NCBI RefSeq assembly: GCF_020171785.1
Contig: NZ_JAIVAE010000007.1
Location: 1 to 64,000 of the forward strand
Reading direction: 5' to 3'
Length of the DNA: 64,000 nt
Origin: Guptibacillus hwajinpoensis
GTDB lineage: Bacteria > Bacillota > Bacilli > Bacillales > Guptibacillaceae
Part shown: piece after piece, positions 40,551-49,894 of the stretch
Layout: every line of letters starts with the position of its first letter
Numbering within the stretch: the first letter of the stretch is position 1
Translations under genes and position numbers: made by a program
Notes under the pieces: generated by a model
Database searches by the model: none
Told to the model about the DNA's origin: nothing
Seen by the model: only the letters and a program-made list of their open reading frames with translations

Positions 40551-41939
40551 TTGACTTCTAGAACATTACAATTTTATTATACGAACGATCTTCACAGTCA
40601 TTTCGAAAACTGGTCCAAGGTGTCGTCTTATCTCAAAGAGAAGAAGCGCATGCACGAGCTTCAAGGCACACCCTATCTCCTTCTCGATTTAGGAGACCAT
40701 TCTGATAAGGTTCATCCAATGACTGAGGGAATGGTTGGAAAGGGCAACGTTCAGCTGTTGAATGATCTTCAATACGACTACGCCACAATTGGCAATAATG
40801 AAGGCATTACGTTTTCAAAAAAAGAGCTAGAAGCGCTGTATACGGAAGCTAGTTTTGAGGTGCTTGTGGCGAATCTCTATCATCAAGATGGCACAAGACC
40901 CGCATGGGCGGCCCCTTATAAAATTCATGAGTTAAACGGTGTGAAAGTGGGGATCATTGGCATTACGATTCCGTATGAGCAATTTTACTCGCTATTAGGT
41001 TGGAAAATCGATTCGCCATATGATTTTCTACAAGCTATGATTGATGAAGTTCGGCAACACTCAGATATTGTCGTGCTGATGTCTCATATGGGACTAGGCA
41101 ATGACGAACAAATGGCACGAGAGATGAATGGCATTGATATTATTATCGGTGCTCATACCCATCATGTATTGAAGCATGGGATGCTTGTAGAGGACACGCT
41201 CATTACACAGGCAGGGAAAAACGGGAATTACGTTGGAGAAGTGACTGTTTGCATCGATATGGACACAAAGGAGATTATGGATAAAGAGGCGTATGCAATT
41301 TCGGTTCGAAATCGGAAAGAAGATCGTTCAACTTTTGAAATGATTCAACGATTAAGTATAGAAGCGCAATCGATGCTAGAAGAAGTTGTCTGTCGACTTG
41401 AGCAACCCCTTGAATCTGAGTGGTTTCAACGGTCGGTTTTAGCGGATGAATTAGCCGCTGCCCTTCGTGAATGGTGTCATGCAGATATTGGCATGATTAA
41501 TGCCGGTATGCTCCTTGATGGATTACCAGAAGGACATGTCTCACGAGAAGATCTCCACCGCATTTGTCCTCATCCCGTAAACCCTTGTAAAGTGATCTTA
41601 AGAGGAAGTGAGTTACGCGAAATCATTTCCCACGCGATGTCAGATGAAATCGTGAACTTAAGTTTTAAAGGACTAGGATTCAGAGGAGAAGTGATGGGCA
41701 TCATGGCATTCGACGGTCTTGAAGGGACGACGGTTGAGATGGAAGATGGACTTCGTCATGTCACTGACGTTCTTCACAATGGTCAGCCACTCATATCTGA
41801 TCAAGAATATGCCGTGGCCACAGCTGATATGTTCACGTTTGGTAAATTCTATCCACAAATGAAGCATGCAAAGAAGAAGTATTATCTTCCTGAAATGCTT
41901 CGTGATCTTCTTGCCTGGCGTCTTGAGAATAGGCATTAA
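40551..41939 (+). CDS. yunD: 5'-nucleotidase family phosphoesterase YunD
   Basis: A 462-residue metallophosphoesterase of the UshA/5'-nucleotidase type. The metal motifs are YTNDLHSHFEN, LDLGDHSD, IGNNEG, LMSHMG and IIGAHTHH, in order, followed by a C-terminal substrate domain. There is no signal peptide, unlike secreted UshA, so it should be cytoplasmic. TTG 40551 has AAAGGAAG upstream. It probably hydrolyses a nucleotide-like phosphate. Confidence 0.9.
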   Translation: MTSRTLQFYYTNDLHSHFENWSKVSSYLKEKKRMHELQGTPYLLLDLGDHSDKVHPMTEGMVGKGNVQLLNDLQYDYATIGNNEGITFSKKELEALYTEASFEVLVANLYHQDGTRPAWAAPYKIHELNGVKVGIIGITIPYEQFYSLLGWKIDSPYDFLQAMIDEVRQHSDIVVLMSHMGLGNDEQMAREMNGIDIIIGAHTHHVLKHGMLVEDTLITQAGKNGNYVGEVTVCIDMDTKEIMDKEAYAISVRNRKEDRSTFEMIQRLSIEAQSMLEEVVCRLEQPLESEWFQRSVLADELAAALREWCHADIGMINAGMLLDGLPEGHVSREDLHRICPHPVNPCKVILRGSELREIISHAMSDEIVNLSFKGLGFRGEVMGIMAFDGLEGTTVEMEDGLRHVTDVLHNGQPLISDQEYAVATADMFTFGKFYPQMKHAKKKYYLPEMLRDLLAWRLENRH

Positions 41940-42023
41940 AACTTTGTACGTATGATTGTCAAACATGCTGTTGGGTTCATATAGATATAGTGATACTCAT
42001 TCAGGTCAGGAGGCGGGAATGAC

Positions 42024-42326
42024 GTGATCACTATGACACCAATTATGATTGATGGTCATCCGTTTACAGCAGTTAGTATGCAGCTTCCAAAAACAAATTT
42101 TCTGGCGGTCATGAATGAAAATGGCTATATTATGTGCGGCGCACTGGATATTGCCTTACTTAATGAGAAGTTAAGTGACCGGAAGATTATTGCAGGAAGA
42201 GCTGTAGGCGTAAGATCGATTGATCAGCTGCTTGATGCCCCACTTGAATCTGTTACGCTTGAAGCAGAAGCACGAGGCATTAAGGTCGGCACCAAGGGCA
42301 GAGATGCCATGCTTAAGATGATGTGA
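42024..42326 (+). CDS. yunC: DUF1805 family protein YunC
   Basis: A 100-residue protein of the YunC/DUF1805 family: NGYIMCGALDIALLNEKLSD with the conserved Cys, then AGRAVGVRSIDQLLDAPL. GTG 42024 is the start, with AGGAGG 10 nt upstream. The family forms small compact domains of unknown role. It follows yunD by 84 bp. Confidence 0.88.
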   Translation: MITMTPIMIDGHPFTAVSMQLPKTNFLAVMNENGYIMCGALDIALLNEKLSDRKIIAGRAVGVRSIDQLLDAPLESVTLEAEARGIKVGTKGRDAMLKMM

Positions 42327-42366
42327 AAAAAGCCGTAGCTAATTTGCTTAGGCTTTTTTCTTTTTT
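42325..42366 (+). terminator. Terminator after yunC
   Basis: AAAAAGCCgtAGC pairs with GCTtaGGCTTTTT across a 5-nt loop, followed by more T residues. Confidence 0.8.
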
Positions 42367-42415
42367 TATTAGAAAATCATATTAATAAGGAAGCAGCATT
42401 CTGGAGAAATTGTCC

Positions 42416-42443
42416 ATACTTCTCTCTTTCATGGCATATACAT
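42416..42443 (+). promoter_or_regulatory. SigE-type promoter of yunB
   Basis: ATA (42416-42418), 16 bp, then CATATACAT (42435-42443), close to the mother-cell SigE pattern (ATA, then CATACAnT). yunB is a sporulation gene in B. subtilis, which fits. Confidence 0.5.
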
Positions 42444-42464
42444 GAGGAAGAGAAGGGAGGGTTC

Positions 42465-43247
42465 ATGGTGTTTCGAACTCGTAGAAAATTCTTTAGGAAG
42501 GGGCCGCTTCCCTTTCGTTATGTATTTGTCATCTCCTTCTTACTATTCATTTTTATGACGGTCCAGGGGCTATGGATCGTTGAAAAAGGAATAAAGCCTA
42601 CACTGATTGAAATTGCCCGTACAGAGACGAATCGGATCGCAACAATAGCGATTAACGAAGCCATTAATCAGAAGATGGCTGAAGAAGTAGATAATTATCA
42701 AGATTCGTTAATAAAAGAAGTGACTGATAATGAAGGAAAGTTGGTGCGAGTTCAGATCAATCAAAGGGCAGTTACTCAGGTGCTTGCCCAATCAACTGAA
42801 AAAGTACAGCGATTTCTAAAAAGTGTGGAAGACGGAACGTTAGATTACTGGGCGGAACAAAATGGTGTGGAGCTTGAAGTAGATGATCAAACATCGTTAG
42901 ATAATGGGATCATTCATTATATTCCAATTGGCCAGGCGTTTGATAACACGTTACTTGCCAATATGGGACCAAAAGTTCCTGTGCGTTTCACAGCGATCGG
43001 TGAAGTGAAATCTGATTATAAAAGTACAATTGAACCAGTTGGTATTAATAATATTTCTGTCGACATTCGGGTTCATATTGAAGTGAAAGTAAAAATCGTT
43101 ATCCCATTTGCGACGGATTCTGATGTGGTGACGACGGATATTCCCGTTTTGTTAACGATTATTCCAGGTGAAGTACCAAATTTCTATAACAATGGTTCAG
43201 AAGGTGGGTTACCTACTCCATCTATTCAAATTGATGATATGGAATAA
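42465..43247 (+). CDS. yunB: Sporulation protein YunB
   Basis: A 260-residue membrane-anchored protein. After a basic N terminus there is one membrane helix (about residues 19-38, YVFVISFLLFIFMTVQGLWI), then an outer domain with KVPVRFTAIGEVKSDY and VDIRVHIEVKVKIVIPF. This matches YunB, needed for normal sporulation and made in the mother cell. ATG 42465 has GGGAGG upstream. It is preceded by a SigE-like promoter. Confidence 0.9.
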   Translation: MVFRTRRKFFRKGPLPFRYVFVISFLLFIFMTVQGLWIVEKGIKPTLIEIARTETNRIATIAINEAINQKMAEEVDNYQDSLIKEVTDNEGKLVRVQINQRAVTQVLAQSTEKVQRFLKSVEDGTLDYWAEQNGVELEVDDQTSLDNGIIHYIPIGQAFDNTLLANMGPKVPVRFTAIGEVKSDYKSTIEPVGINNISVDIRVHIEVKVKIVIPFATDSDVVTTDIPVLLTIIPGEVPNFYNNGSEGGLPTPSIQIDDME

Positions 43248-43254
43248 TCTACAA

Positions 43255-43283
43255 TTGCAGGATGAGAGAAAGTAAGGTATACT
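43255..43283 (+). promoter_or_regulatory. Promoter of the lysine riboswitch transcript
   Basis: TTGCAG (43255-43260) and TATACT (43278-43283), 17-bp spacing, about 35 bp before the aptamer. Confidence 0.65.
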
Positions 43284-43317
43284 TTAAAACTGAACTTAAT
43301 ATTGTTCCTTATCTTAT

Positions 43318-43508
43318 ACGATGAGGTAGAGGAGCAGATCCTCATGAGTACGTGTTGGGAGAATGACACCAATGATCAGCATCGAAAGGGAGATCTGCCG
43401 AAGCATAAATAACGGTCACATTATTTATGTTGGGGCGGCATTGAAAAAGTGTCGAACTGTCATTATGAGTCTAACTTGTAATGGAGAACTACTGATCGGG
43501 GTGGACAC
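43318..43508 (+). promoter_or_regulatory. Lysine riboswitch (L-box)
   Basis: The conserved L-box elements appear in order: AGGTAGAGG (43324-43332), AGTA (43347-43350), GAAAGGG (43384-43390), GCCGAAG (43397-43403), CTGTCAT (43457-43463) and ATGGAGAACTAC (43481-43492). A long terminator follows. Lysine binding should favour termination and lower expression of the downstream transporter. Confidence 0.92.
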
Positions 43509-43525
43509 TTAACATTGACTCGGTG

Positions 43526-43569
43526 AAGCGAGCAATGATAGGACCAATCCTATCATTGCTCGCTTTTTT
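43526..43569 (+). terminator. L-box terminator
   Basis: AAGCGAGCAATGATAGGA (43526-43543) pairs perfectly with TCCTATCATTGCTCGCTT (43548-43565), an 18-bp stem with a T-run. It is the expression platform of the lysine riboswitch. Confidence 0.93.
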
Positions 43570-43648
43570 GCGGTTAAATACGACGAGAAAGCTGAGGGTA
43601 GGCGTCCATTCCGATTATGATGATCAATCATTTATTAGGAGGATATTC

Positions 43649-45223
43649 ATGGAGAATTCAATTCTATCCATTATTCCACCACTCATCGCTTTGCTGATGG
43701 TAGTGGTGACAAGGAAAGTGCTTCCTTCTCTCGGAGTGGGAATTATTCTTGGTGCACTTATGATCAACAATTGGAGTGTGCCAGGATCATTAAATGAAAT
43801 TTATACAATCGTGAAAGGTATTTTTATTGATTCCGAGAGCGGTGGCTTAAATACTTGGAACATGTACATTATTTTCTTCTTACTTTTATTAGGAATGATG
43901 ACAGCCTTTATCTCGATCTCAGGTGGAAGTCGTGCCTTTGGTGAATGGGCGATGAAACGCGTCAAAACAAGAGTTGGCGCACAGCTTGTAACAGCCGTAT
44001 TTGGTATTATTATTTTTATTGACGATTACTTTAATTCGCTAGCCGTTGGTAATGTGAGTCGACCGATTACGGACAGGCATCATGTATCAAGGGCAAAACT
44101 TGCTTATATTATTGACTCCACTGCAGCACCGATGTGTATTATTTCCCCGATTTCAAGCTGGGGTGCTTATATTATCGCACTTATTGGTGGCGTACTAGCA
44201 ACACATAGTATTACAGGGGTTGGCGCATTAGAAGCGTTTATCAGAATGATTCCAATGAACTTATACGCTCTTTTTGCTCTAGCTATGGTTTTCTTTGTGA
44301 GTTATTTCGATATCAACTTAAAAGCAATGAAGGTTCATGAAGATCGTGCCCAGAAAACTGGTGATGTTCTTGATCCTGATCAAGGTGCCGTACCTGGTCA
44401 AACAACAGGTCTTCCTGAAAGTGAAAAAGGGAAAGTAGCAGATCTTGCATGGCCGATCATCATGCTGATTGCAGGAACTGTGGCGTTTATGATTATCACA
44501 GGCATCCAGGCGGTGAGTGGAACAGATACAGCAGTAACCGCTTTGTCGATTTTTGAAAACACGGATGTTGCCGCATCGCTTCTATATGGTGGATTAATTG
44601 GGCTTGCAACATCTCTCATTTTCTTCTTTATGAAACGAATGGGCGGTGCCGTGCTTGGTAAAGGAATATGGGAAGGAATTAAGTCAATGCTTCCGGCGGT
44701 ATACATTCTTTTCTTTGCGTGGACGCTAATTGAGATTATTGGAAGTCTAGGAACAGGAAAGTATCTTGCAGGTCTAGTAAATGACCACATTATGATCGGC
44801 TTCTTGCCTGCCATTTTATTCTTGCTTGCAGGCGTAATGGCCTTTGCAACAGGTACTTCGTGGGGAACATTTGGCATTATGCTTCCAATTGCGGGGGAGA
44901 TTGCTGCGGCAACTGATCCTACTTACATGCTGCCAGTTCTTGCAGCTGTCCTTGCCGGAGCTGTCTTCGGTGATCATTGTTCACCGATCTCAGATACAAC
45001 CATTCTTTCTTCCACAGGGGCAGGAAGTCACCATATCGATCATGTGATGACTCAGTTGCCTTATGCTTTGCTCGTAGCAGGAATATCATTGCTTGGCTAC
45101 CTTGTTTTAGGATTTACAGGTAGTGCGATTATTGGATTTGTTGTCACAGCCGTTTTCTTTGGAATTCTCGCTTTTATCCTGAAAACAAAGTATGCCAACA
45201 GACCGGTTGAAGCGGCAAAATAA
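43649..45223 (+). CDS. NhaC-family antiporter, probable lysine transporter
   Basis: A 524-residue membrane protein with about a dozen helices. FGIIIFIDDYFNSLAVG and the later ATGTSWGTFGIMLPIAGE and VFGDHCSPISDTTILSSTG are signatures of NhaC-type Na+/H+ and amino-acid antiporters. ATG 43649 follows AGGAGG; a longer frame back to 43523 would run through the riboswitch terminator and is rejected. Because it stands directly behind a lysine riboswitch, lysine is the likely substrate, as proposed for LysW transporters. Sodium/proton exchange without lysine remains possible. Confidence 0.88.
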   Translation: MENSILSIIPPLIALLMVVVTRKVLPSLGVGIILGALMINNWSVPGSLNEIYTIVKGIFIDSESGGLNTWNMYIIFFLLLLGMMTAFISISGGSRAFGEWAMKRVKTRVGAQLVTAVFGIIIFIDDYFNSLAVGNVSRPITDRHHVSRAKLAYIIDSTAAPMCIISPISSWGAYIIALIGGVLATHSITGVGALEAFIRMIPMNLYALFALAMVFFVSYFDINLKAMKVHEDRAQKTGDVLDPDQGAVPGQTTGLPESEKGKVADLAWPIIMLIAGTVAFMIITGIQAVSGTDTAVTALSIFENTDVAASLLYGGLIGLATSLIFFFMKRMGGAVLGKGIWEGIKSMLPAVYILFFAWTLIEIIGSLGTGKYLAGLVNDHIMIGFLPAILFLLAGVMAFATGTSWGTFGIMLPIAGEIAAATDPTYMLPVLAAVLAGAVFGDHCSPISDTTILSSTGAGSHHIDHVMTQLPYALLVAGISLLGYLVLGFTGSAIIGFVVTAVFFGILAFILKTKYANRPVEAAK

Positions 45224-45228
45224 TAATG

Positions 45229-45258
45229 AAACAGGAGGTATTTCCTCCTGTTTTTTTA
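45229..45258 (+). terminator. Terminator after the NhaC-family gene
   Basis: AAACAGGAGG (45229-45238) pairs with CCTCCTGTTT (45244-45253), followed by a T-tract. Confidence 0.92.
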
Positions 45259-45331
45259 TGTTTTCACACAAAAATAGAGAGATTTCTATGAAAAATTGAA
45301 CGATTCATACCAAAAAAGAAAAAAGATTGTT

Positions 45332-45360
45332 TTGACAAGGACATACGTACTAGATATACT
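45332..45360 (+). promoter_or_regulatory. SigA-type promoter of the NSS symporter gene
   Basis: TTGACA (45332-45337) and TATACT (45355-45360) with 17-bp spacing, about 100 bp before the start codon. Confidence 0.8.
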
Positions 45361-45458
45361 ATAAACAAAATAATCTGAATTTACTTAAAAGTCTTAACCT
45401 TTTTCTGGAAGGGGGCTTATAGTGAAAAGGGTTTAATTTGTTCAAGGGGGTAATTCAT

Positions 45459-46985
45459 TTGGAAAATCGTGCGCAATGGGGAACAAGGGCTGGATTTATT
45501 TTAGCTGCAGTTGGATCAGCGATAGGTCTAGGAAACATTTGGAGATTTCCGGCTGTTGCTTATGACAATGGTGGCGGGGCATTTTTTATACCTTATTTAT
45601 TTGCATTACTAACAGCTGGAATCCCAATTTTAATTCTTGAATTTACAATAGGGCATAAGTTCCGTGGATCAGCGCCACTTTCGTTCTTTCGAATGAATAA
45701 AAAGATGGAGTGGCTTGGCTGGTGGGGCGTTATTGTTGCCTTCGTTATCTCGACATACTACGCCGTAATTATTGCGTGGGCGATCTCGTATAGCTATTTT
45801 GCTTTCAACCAGAGCTGGGGTTCAGATACAGAAGCGTTCCTTTTTAACGACTATTTGAAATTGACGGTTGATCCTGGACAAACAGGTAGTATCGTACCAG
45901 GCGTATTTCTTCCGTTAATTGCTGTATGGATTATCACATTAGGCGTTCTTCTTGCCGGTGTTAAAAAAGGAATTGAGCGTGCAAACAAGATTTTCATTCC
46001 TACTTTAATTGTTCTTTTCTTAATTATTGTCATCCGAGCAGTGACGCTTCCTGGTGCTGCTGAAGGACTAAATGCTTTCTTTACACCGAATTTTGACAGC
46101 ATTACATCTGGTAGTGTATGGGTTGCTGCCTATGGACAAATCTTCTTTAGTTTATCAATTGCTTTTGCTATTATGATTACTTATTCTAGTTACTTACCGA
46201 AGAAGTCAGATATTACGAATAACGCCTTTATTACTGGTTTCGGTAACTCAGCATTCGAATTACTTGCTGGTATTGGTGTATTCTCAGCACTAGGTTTTAT
46301 GGCCCAACAGCAAGGACTTAGCGTTGGAGAAGTAGTGAGCGGTGGCGTAGGACTAGCTTTTGTAGTCTTCCCACAAATTATTAATGAGTTCCCAGCATTG
46401 AACGGTTTGTTTGGCTTCTTGTTCTTTGCATCACTTGTTCTTGCTGGATTGTCTTCTCTTATTTCCATTTCAGAAACGTACGTTGCAGGGGTTTCTGAGA
46501 AATTTGGCATTTCTCGTACAAAAGCTGTGTTAATTGGTGGAGGAATTTCTTCCATTATCTCCATTTTATTTGCAACTCAAGGTGGCTTGTTCTTCCTAGA
46601 TGCAGCGGATTATTTCATTAACCAGTTCGGTATTGCATTTGTTGGTCTTGTAGAAGTAGTCGTTGTTGCGTGGGTGCTTCGTGAGCTTAATACGCTTGAA
46701 ACACATGCAAACGGCATTTCAGATATTTCGCTGAAGTACTGGTGGAAAGCATGTCTTGGCGTTATTACTCCGTTAGTACTTGGATACATGATGTTTGATC
46801 TGTTTAAAACGAATCTTCTTCGTCAATTTGATACGCCTACTGGAAACTATGAAGGTTACTCAAACGGCTTTATCCTTTATAGCGGCTGGGCTGTCGCAGG
46901 GTTCGCCATTCTGGTTGGAATTCTATTCAGCCTAAAGAAATGGGATGCGAAAGTAGAGCAGCAAAAGTATAAGGAGGTAAGCTAA
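45459..46985 (+). CDS. NSS-family sodium-dependent amino acid symporter
   Basis: A 508-residue membrane protein of the neurotransmitter:sodium symporter family (LeuT fold). The first helix contains AAVGSAIGLGNIWRFPAVAY, the unwound sodium and substrate site. Helix 6 is in AAYGQIFFSLSIAFAIMITY. TTG 45459 is the start, with AAGGGGG 8 nt upstream. A 34-residue MetS-like gene follows with 1 bp spacing, so methionine or alanine is a likely substrate by analogy with MetPS; the substrate is not proven. Confidence 0.9.
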   Translation: MENRAQWGTRAGFILAAVGSAIGLGNIWRFPAVAYDNGGGAFFIPYLFALLTAGIPILILEFTIGHKFRGSAPLSFFRMNKKMEWLGWWGVIVAFVISTYYAVIIAWAISYSYFAFNQSWGSDTEAFLFNDYLKLTVDPGQTGSIVPGVFLPLIAVWIITLGVLLAGVKKGIERANKIFIPTLIVLFLIIVIRAVTLPGAAEGLNAFFTPNFDSITSGSVWVAAYGQIFFSLSIAFAIMITYSSYLPKKSDITNNAFITGFGNSAFELLAGIGVFSALGFMAQQQGLSVGEVVSGGVGLAFVVFPQIINEFPALNGLFGFLFFASLVLAGLSSLISISETYVAGVSEKFGISRTKAVLIGGGISSIISILFATQGGLFFLDAADYFINQFGIAFVGLVEVVVVAWVLRELNTLETHANGISDISLKYWWKACLGVITPLVLGYMMFDLFKTNLLRQFDTPTGNYEGYSNGFILYSGWAVAGFAILVGILFSLKKWDAKVEQQKYKEVS

Positions 46986-46986
46986 T

Positions 46987-47091
46987 ATGGGTGGTAGTGC
47001 GATCTTTATGATGATTGTTGGAATGGTTATTATCTGGGGAGGACTTGCAGCAAGTATTCTAAATGCTGTTAGAGTCTCAAAAAAACAATGA
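46987..47091 (+). CDS. MetS-like small subunit of NSS transporter
   Basis: A 34-residue single-helix membrane protein: MGGSAIFMMIVGMVIIWGGL followed by AASILNAVRVSKKQ. ATG 46987 has AAGGAGGTAA upstream, inside the end of the symporter gene, and the intergenic distance is one base. This is the form of MetS-type subunits that accompany NSS transporters. It is too short for routine gene calls. Confidence 0.88.
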   Translation: MGGSAIFMMIVGMVIIWGGLAASILNAVRVSKKQ

Positions 47092-47095
47092 AACT

Positions 47096-47131
47096 AAAAG
47101 AAGAACTAGCGCGCTAGTTCTTCTTTTTTTA
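47096..47131. terminator. Bidirectional terminator
   Basis: AAAAGAAGAACTAGC (47096-47110) and GCTAGTTCTTCTTTT (47113-47127) form a perfect 15-bp stem with T-tract. It separates the convergent transporter and lytH genes. Confidence 0.92.
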
Positions 47132-48115
47132 GGATTTTTTTCGCGCTCTTTCCTGGCGTTCCCAAAGTCGTAAAGAAGGATAAGGATCATATGACCATTC
47201 TGTTCTTCCGTTATCTTTATAAATACCGTAATGCAGGTGCGGTGGAAATTTCCCGGCTGTTCCTTTAGGGCCATATCCTGAGCTACCAACGTAGCCAATG
47301 ATCTCACCAGGCTGAACAACGCTTCCCTTCTCAATCCCTTTTTCAAAACCGTTTAGGTGTGCATAGTAGTGGTAATTTCCATCAATATCCCGGATGCCAA
47401 TCCGCCAACCACCATATTCATTCCATCCTTTTGTTTCAACAGTTCCATAACTTGTGGCTTTAACACCAACACCATAAGAAGCAAAAATATCTGTTCCTTC
47501 ATGAATGCGAAGGCCACCCCAACCTCGTCGGTCACCCCACGTGCTTCGGTAGCTGTAGTTTGCGTGCAGAGGGACTGGAAAGGCATGTTTATCAAGCTTT
47601 AGCGTTTCGAATCGTTTGTAAACAGCGCTATTGCTTGTAATGGTTCGAACTGCCTGATCGCGGTGATAAAAGTCCCATAATCCAATTTGTAGGTCTTCGA
47701 ACGAAGTTCCGTATTTTTGCAAGAAGTCACCAATCGTATAAAGAAGATCTTCATCATTCGTTCGGTCTGCTTTACCATCACCGTTCCCATCAAGTCCTAT
47801 GCCGCCAAAAAACGAAATCGACTCTGTGCTTGTATCTTCCTTATTCGGATTTGCTGCGCCCGTCCATTTTTCTGGAGCAATGTAAATGGCTATAGCTCCT
47901 TTTTCACGAGGAATATCTTTTTGAGACCTCCTAATGCTTCGTTCATATTGATCAATTCCGGCGTAAAGATACCATGGAACTTGCGTGACGGCTTCCATCT
48001 TATGAAACAGCATCATGCGTTCGTTCCTTAATTTATCTTCATCTACTTCAGCAGAAAAAACAGTAGCTGGTATGAGAAAGAAAAGAACAAGGATAAGAAA
48101 ACTGCATTTTCTCAA
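47129..48115 (-). CDS. lytH: M23-family peptidoglycan endopeptidase LytH
   Basis: A 328-residue exported peptidase with signal peptide MRKCSFLILVLFFLIPATVFSA. The C-terminal M23 domain has zinc ligands in LRIHEGTDIFA and PPHLHYGIYK. In B. subtilis LytH (YunA) is a sporulation L-Ala-D-Glu peptidase that trims spore cortex stem peptides. Here it lies between the transporter block and lipA, divergent from lipA. The central GGIGLDGNGDGKADRTNDED region is a second domain of unknown role. Confidence 0.9.
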   Translation of the reverse strand: MRKCSFLILVLFFLIPATVFSAEVDEDKLRNERMMLFHKMEAVTQVPWYLYAGIDQYERSIRRSQKDIPREKGAIAIYIAPEKWTGAANPNKEDTSTESISFFGGIGLDGNGDGKADRTNDEDLLYTIGDFLQKYGTSFEDLQIGLWDFYHRDQAVRTITSNSAVYKRFETLKLDKHAFPVPLHANYSYRSTWGDRRGWGGLRIHEGTDIFASYGVGVKATSYGTVETKGWNEYGGWRIGIRDIDGNYHYYAHLNGFEKGIEKGSVVQPGEIIGYVGSSGYGPKGTAGKFPPHLHYGIYKDNGRTEWSYDPYPSLRLWERQERARKKS

Positions 48116-48298
48116 TCGTTTCTTCTCCTTTCGTTATTTGTCATTACACTTAGTGTGCATTTCAAATCGCAAATCATTAGATCTAAATAATGGAAGGTCT
48201 AAAGTCTTAATCGTCACGAGATTCACACTTTTTATGGAAATCCATGGGGCAACTATGGTATTCTTTAATACAGAAAAGTGATAGGTGAGGTGAATGTA

Positions 48299-49186
48299 TT
48301 GAGTAAGAAAGAAGAGTATCTAAGAAAACCCGAATGGTTGAAAATAAAATTAAATACGAACGAGAACTATAAAGGTCTTAAAAAGATGATGCGTGAGAAG
48401 AAACTACATACGGTCTGTGAAGAAGCGCGTTGTCCTAATATTCATGAGTGCTGGGCAGTACGTAAAACAGCGACATTTATGATTCTTGGTGATGTTTGTA
48501 CGCGAGCGTGCCGTTTCTGTGCGGTTAAAACAGGTCTTCCAACAGAACTAGATTGGGCTGAACCAGAGCGTGTTGCTGATTCGGTTGAACAAATGGGCTT
48601 AAAGCACGTTGTCATCACGGCAGTAGCCCGAGATGATTTGAAAGATGGCGGTGCAGCTGTATTTGCTGAAACGGTTCGAGCTATTCGTAGAAAAAATCCA
48701 TTCTGCTCAATTGAAGTTCTTCCTTCTGACATGGGTGGTCAATACGAAGCGCTTGAAACCCTTATGGACGCAAAACCGGATATCATGAATCATAATATTG
48801 AAACAGTGGAGCGTTTAACGCCAAGAGTGCGTGCGCGTGCAAAATATCGTCGTACTCTTGAGTTTCTTCAGCGTGCCAAGGAAATGAACCCTGAGATTCC
48901 GACAAAATCAAGCATTATGCTGGGACTAGGTGAAACAAAAGAAGAAATTATTCAAACATTGGATGATCTTCGGGCACACGACGTTGATATTGTGACACTT
49001 GGCCAATACTTACAACCTTCGAAAAAGCATTTAAAAGTTGAAAAATATTGGACGCCACAAGAATTTCTTGAGTTAAAGGATATTGCATTGGAAAAAGGAT
49101 TTAAGCACTGTGAATCAGGTCCAATGGTACGTTCTTCTTATCATGCGGATGAGCAAGTTAATGCCGCGAAACAAGCAACAAATTAA
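48299..49186 (+). CDS. lipA: Lipoyl synthase
   Basis: A 295-residue radical SAM enzyme inserting sulfur into octanoyl groups on lipoyl domains such as GcvH. The auxiliary cluster uses Cys40, Cys45 and Cys51 ([14 protein letters not shown]), and the radical SAM cluster Cys67, Cys71 and Cys74 (CTRACRFC). TTG 48299 is chosen because AGGTGAGGTG lies 7-16 nt upstream; a GTG at 48278 has no site. Its Fe-S clusters would be supplied by the suf system. Confidence 0.95.
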   Translation: MSKKEEYLRKPEWLKIKLNTNENYKGLKKMMREKKLHTVCEEARCPNIHECWAVRKTATFMILGDVCTRACRFCAVKTGLPTELDWAEPERVADSVEQMGLKHVVITAVARDDLKDGGAAVFAETVRAIRRKNPFCSIEVLPSDMGGQYEALETLMDAKPDIMNHNIETVERLTPRVRARAKYRRTLEFLQRAKEMNPEIPTKSSIMLGLGETKEEIIQTLDDLRAHDVDIVTLGQYLQPSKKHLKVEKYWTPQEFLELKDIALEKGFKHCESGPMVRSSYHADEQVNAAKQATN

Positions 49187-49206
49187 GTTAGTTTTAGAAA
49201 AACCAG

Positions 49207-49236
49207 AAAATCGGCCTGCTGAGGGCCGATTTTTTT
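49207..49236. terminator. Terminator between lipA and yutC
   Basis: AAATCGGCC (49208-49216) pairs with GGCCGATTT (49224-49232), with T- and A-rich flanks. Confidence 0.88.
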
Positions 49237-49894
49237 ACTTCGACATCATTTCCTTACCGCCTGTATCGTTTAAATCCTCATTCATTTCACCTTTCATTTC
49301 ACCGTTCTCATTCTCTCCATCACTCACTTTTTTGCCTTGTGGTGCTTTTTTCATTTTAGAAATGGTTTCCTCAATGCTTTGATCTAAATCCCCTGTTGCC
49401 GCAGAGGCATTTTGATACCGTTCAACTTCCGCAATCATTCCTTCTTCGTCTGAAACATACACATGGTAATACCTTGGGATAACGGAAAGGGCTGTTTTCT
49501 TAACTTGATCAGCGGTTGCATCACGGTCTTTCGAAGTGGATTTATAGGCGATTAACACTTCTTCATCTGTCACTAGCGTTGCCACATCATTCACATAAGG
49601 AAGCACGATGGCCATCGAGCCGATCATATCAGACATACGATCACGATCGAGGTAAGCAATGTTTTCAGGTTGCTTTTGAGAATTCATGTTGTTTGTATTT
49701 CGTGTGTGGCGAATGTAACCAAATCCGCCTTTTTTGGCCTTTTCCTGAGAGTTTGCCGTATTCATTCCGTACTCTTCTGGATCGGTTTTAACCGGTGTTA
49801 AATCTGCATGATCAAAGGAATCAGTCGCATTTTCTCCCTGACATGCCGTAATTCCGATTGCAAGTGGCAGTATAAGCAATATGTGTTTTTTCAA
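49235..49894 (-). CDS. yutC: YhcN/YlaJ-family sporulation lipoprotein YutC
   Basis: A 219-residue lipoprotein: signal peptide with lipobox GITAC (Cys near residue 18), then the YhcN/YlaJ core including VNDVATLVTDEEVLIAY and YHVYVSDEEGM. The last 35 residues are acidic and Met/Gly/Asn-rich (GEMKGEMNEDLNDTGG). Family members are found in the forespore membrane and affect germination. The place between lipA and yutD supports YutC. Confidence 0.88.
   Translation of the reverse strand: MKKHILLILPLAIGITACQGENATDSFDHADLTPVKTDPEEYGMNTANSQEKAKKGGFGYIRHTRNTNNMNSQKQPENIAYLDRDRMSDMIGSMAIVLPYVNDVATLVTDEEVLIAYKSTSKDRDATADQVKKTALSVIPRYYHVYVSDEEGMIAEVERYQNASAATGDLDQSIEETISKMKKAPQGKKVSDGENENGEMKGEMNEDLNDTGGKEMMSK

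Noticed and set aside
43523-43648. Upstream 42-codon extension of the NhaC-family gene
   Set aside because: It runs through the riboswitch terminator stem; ATG 43649 has a strong ribosome site and gives the normal N terminus.
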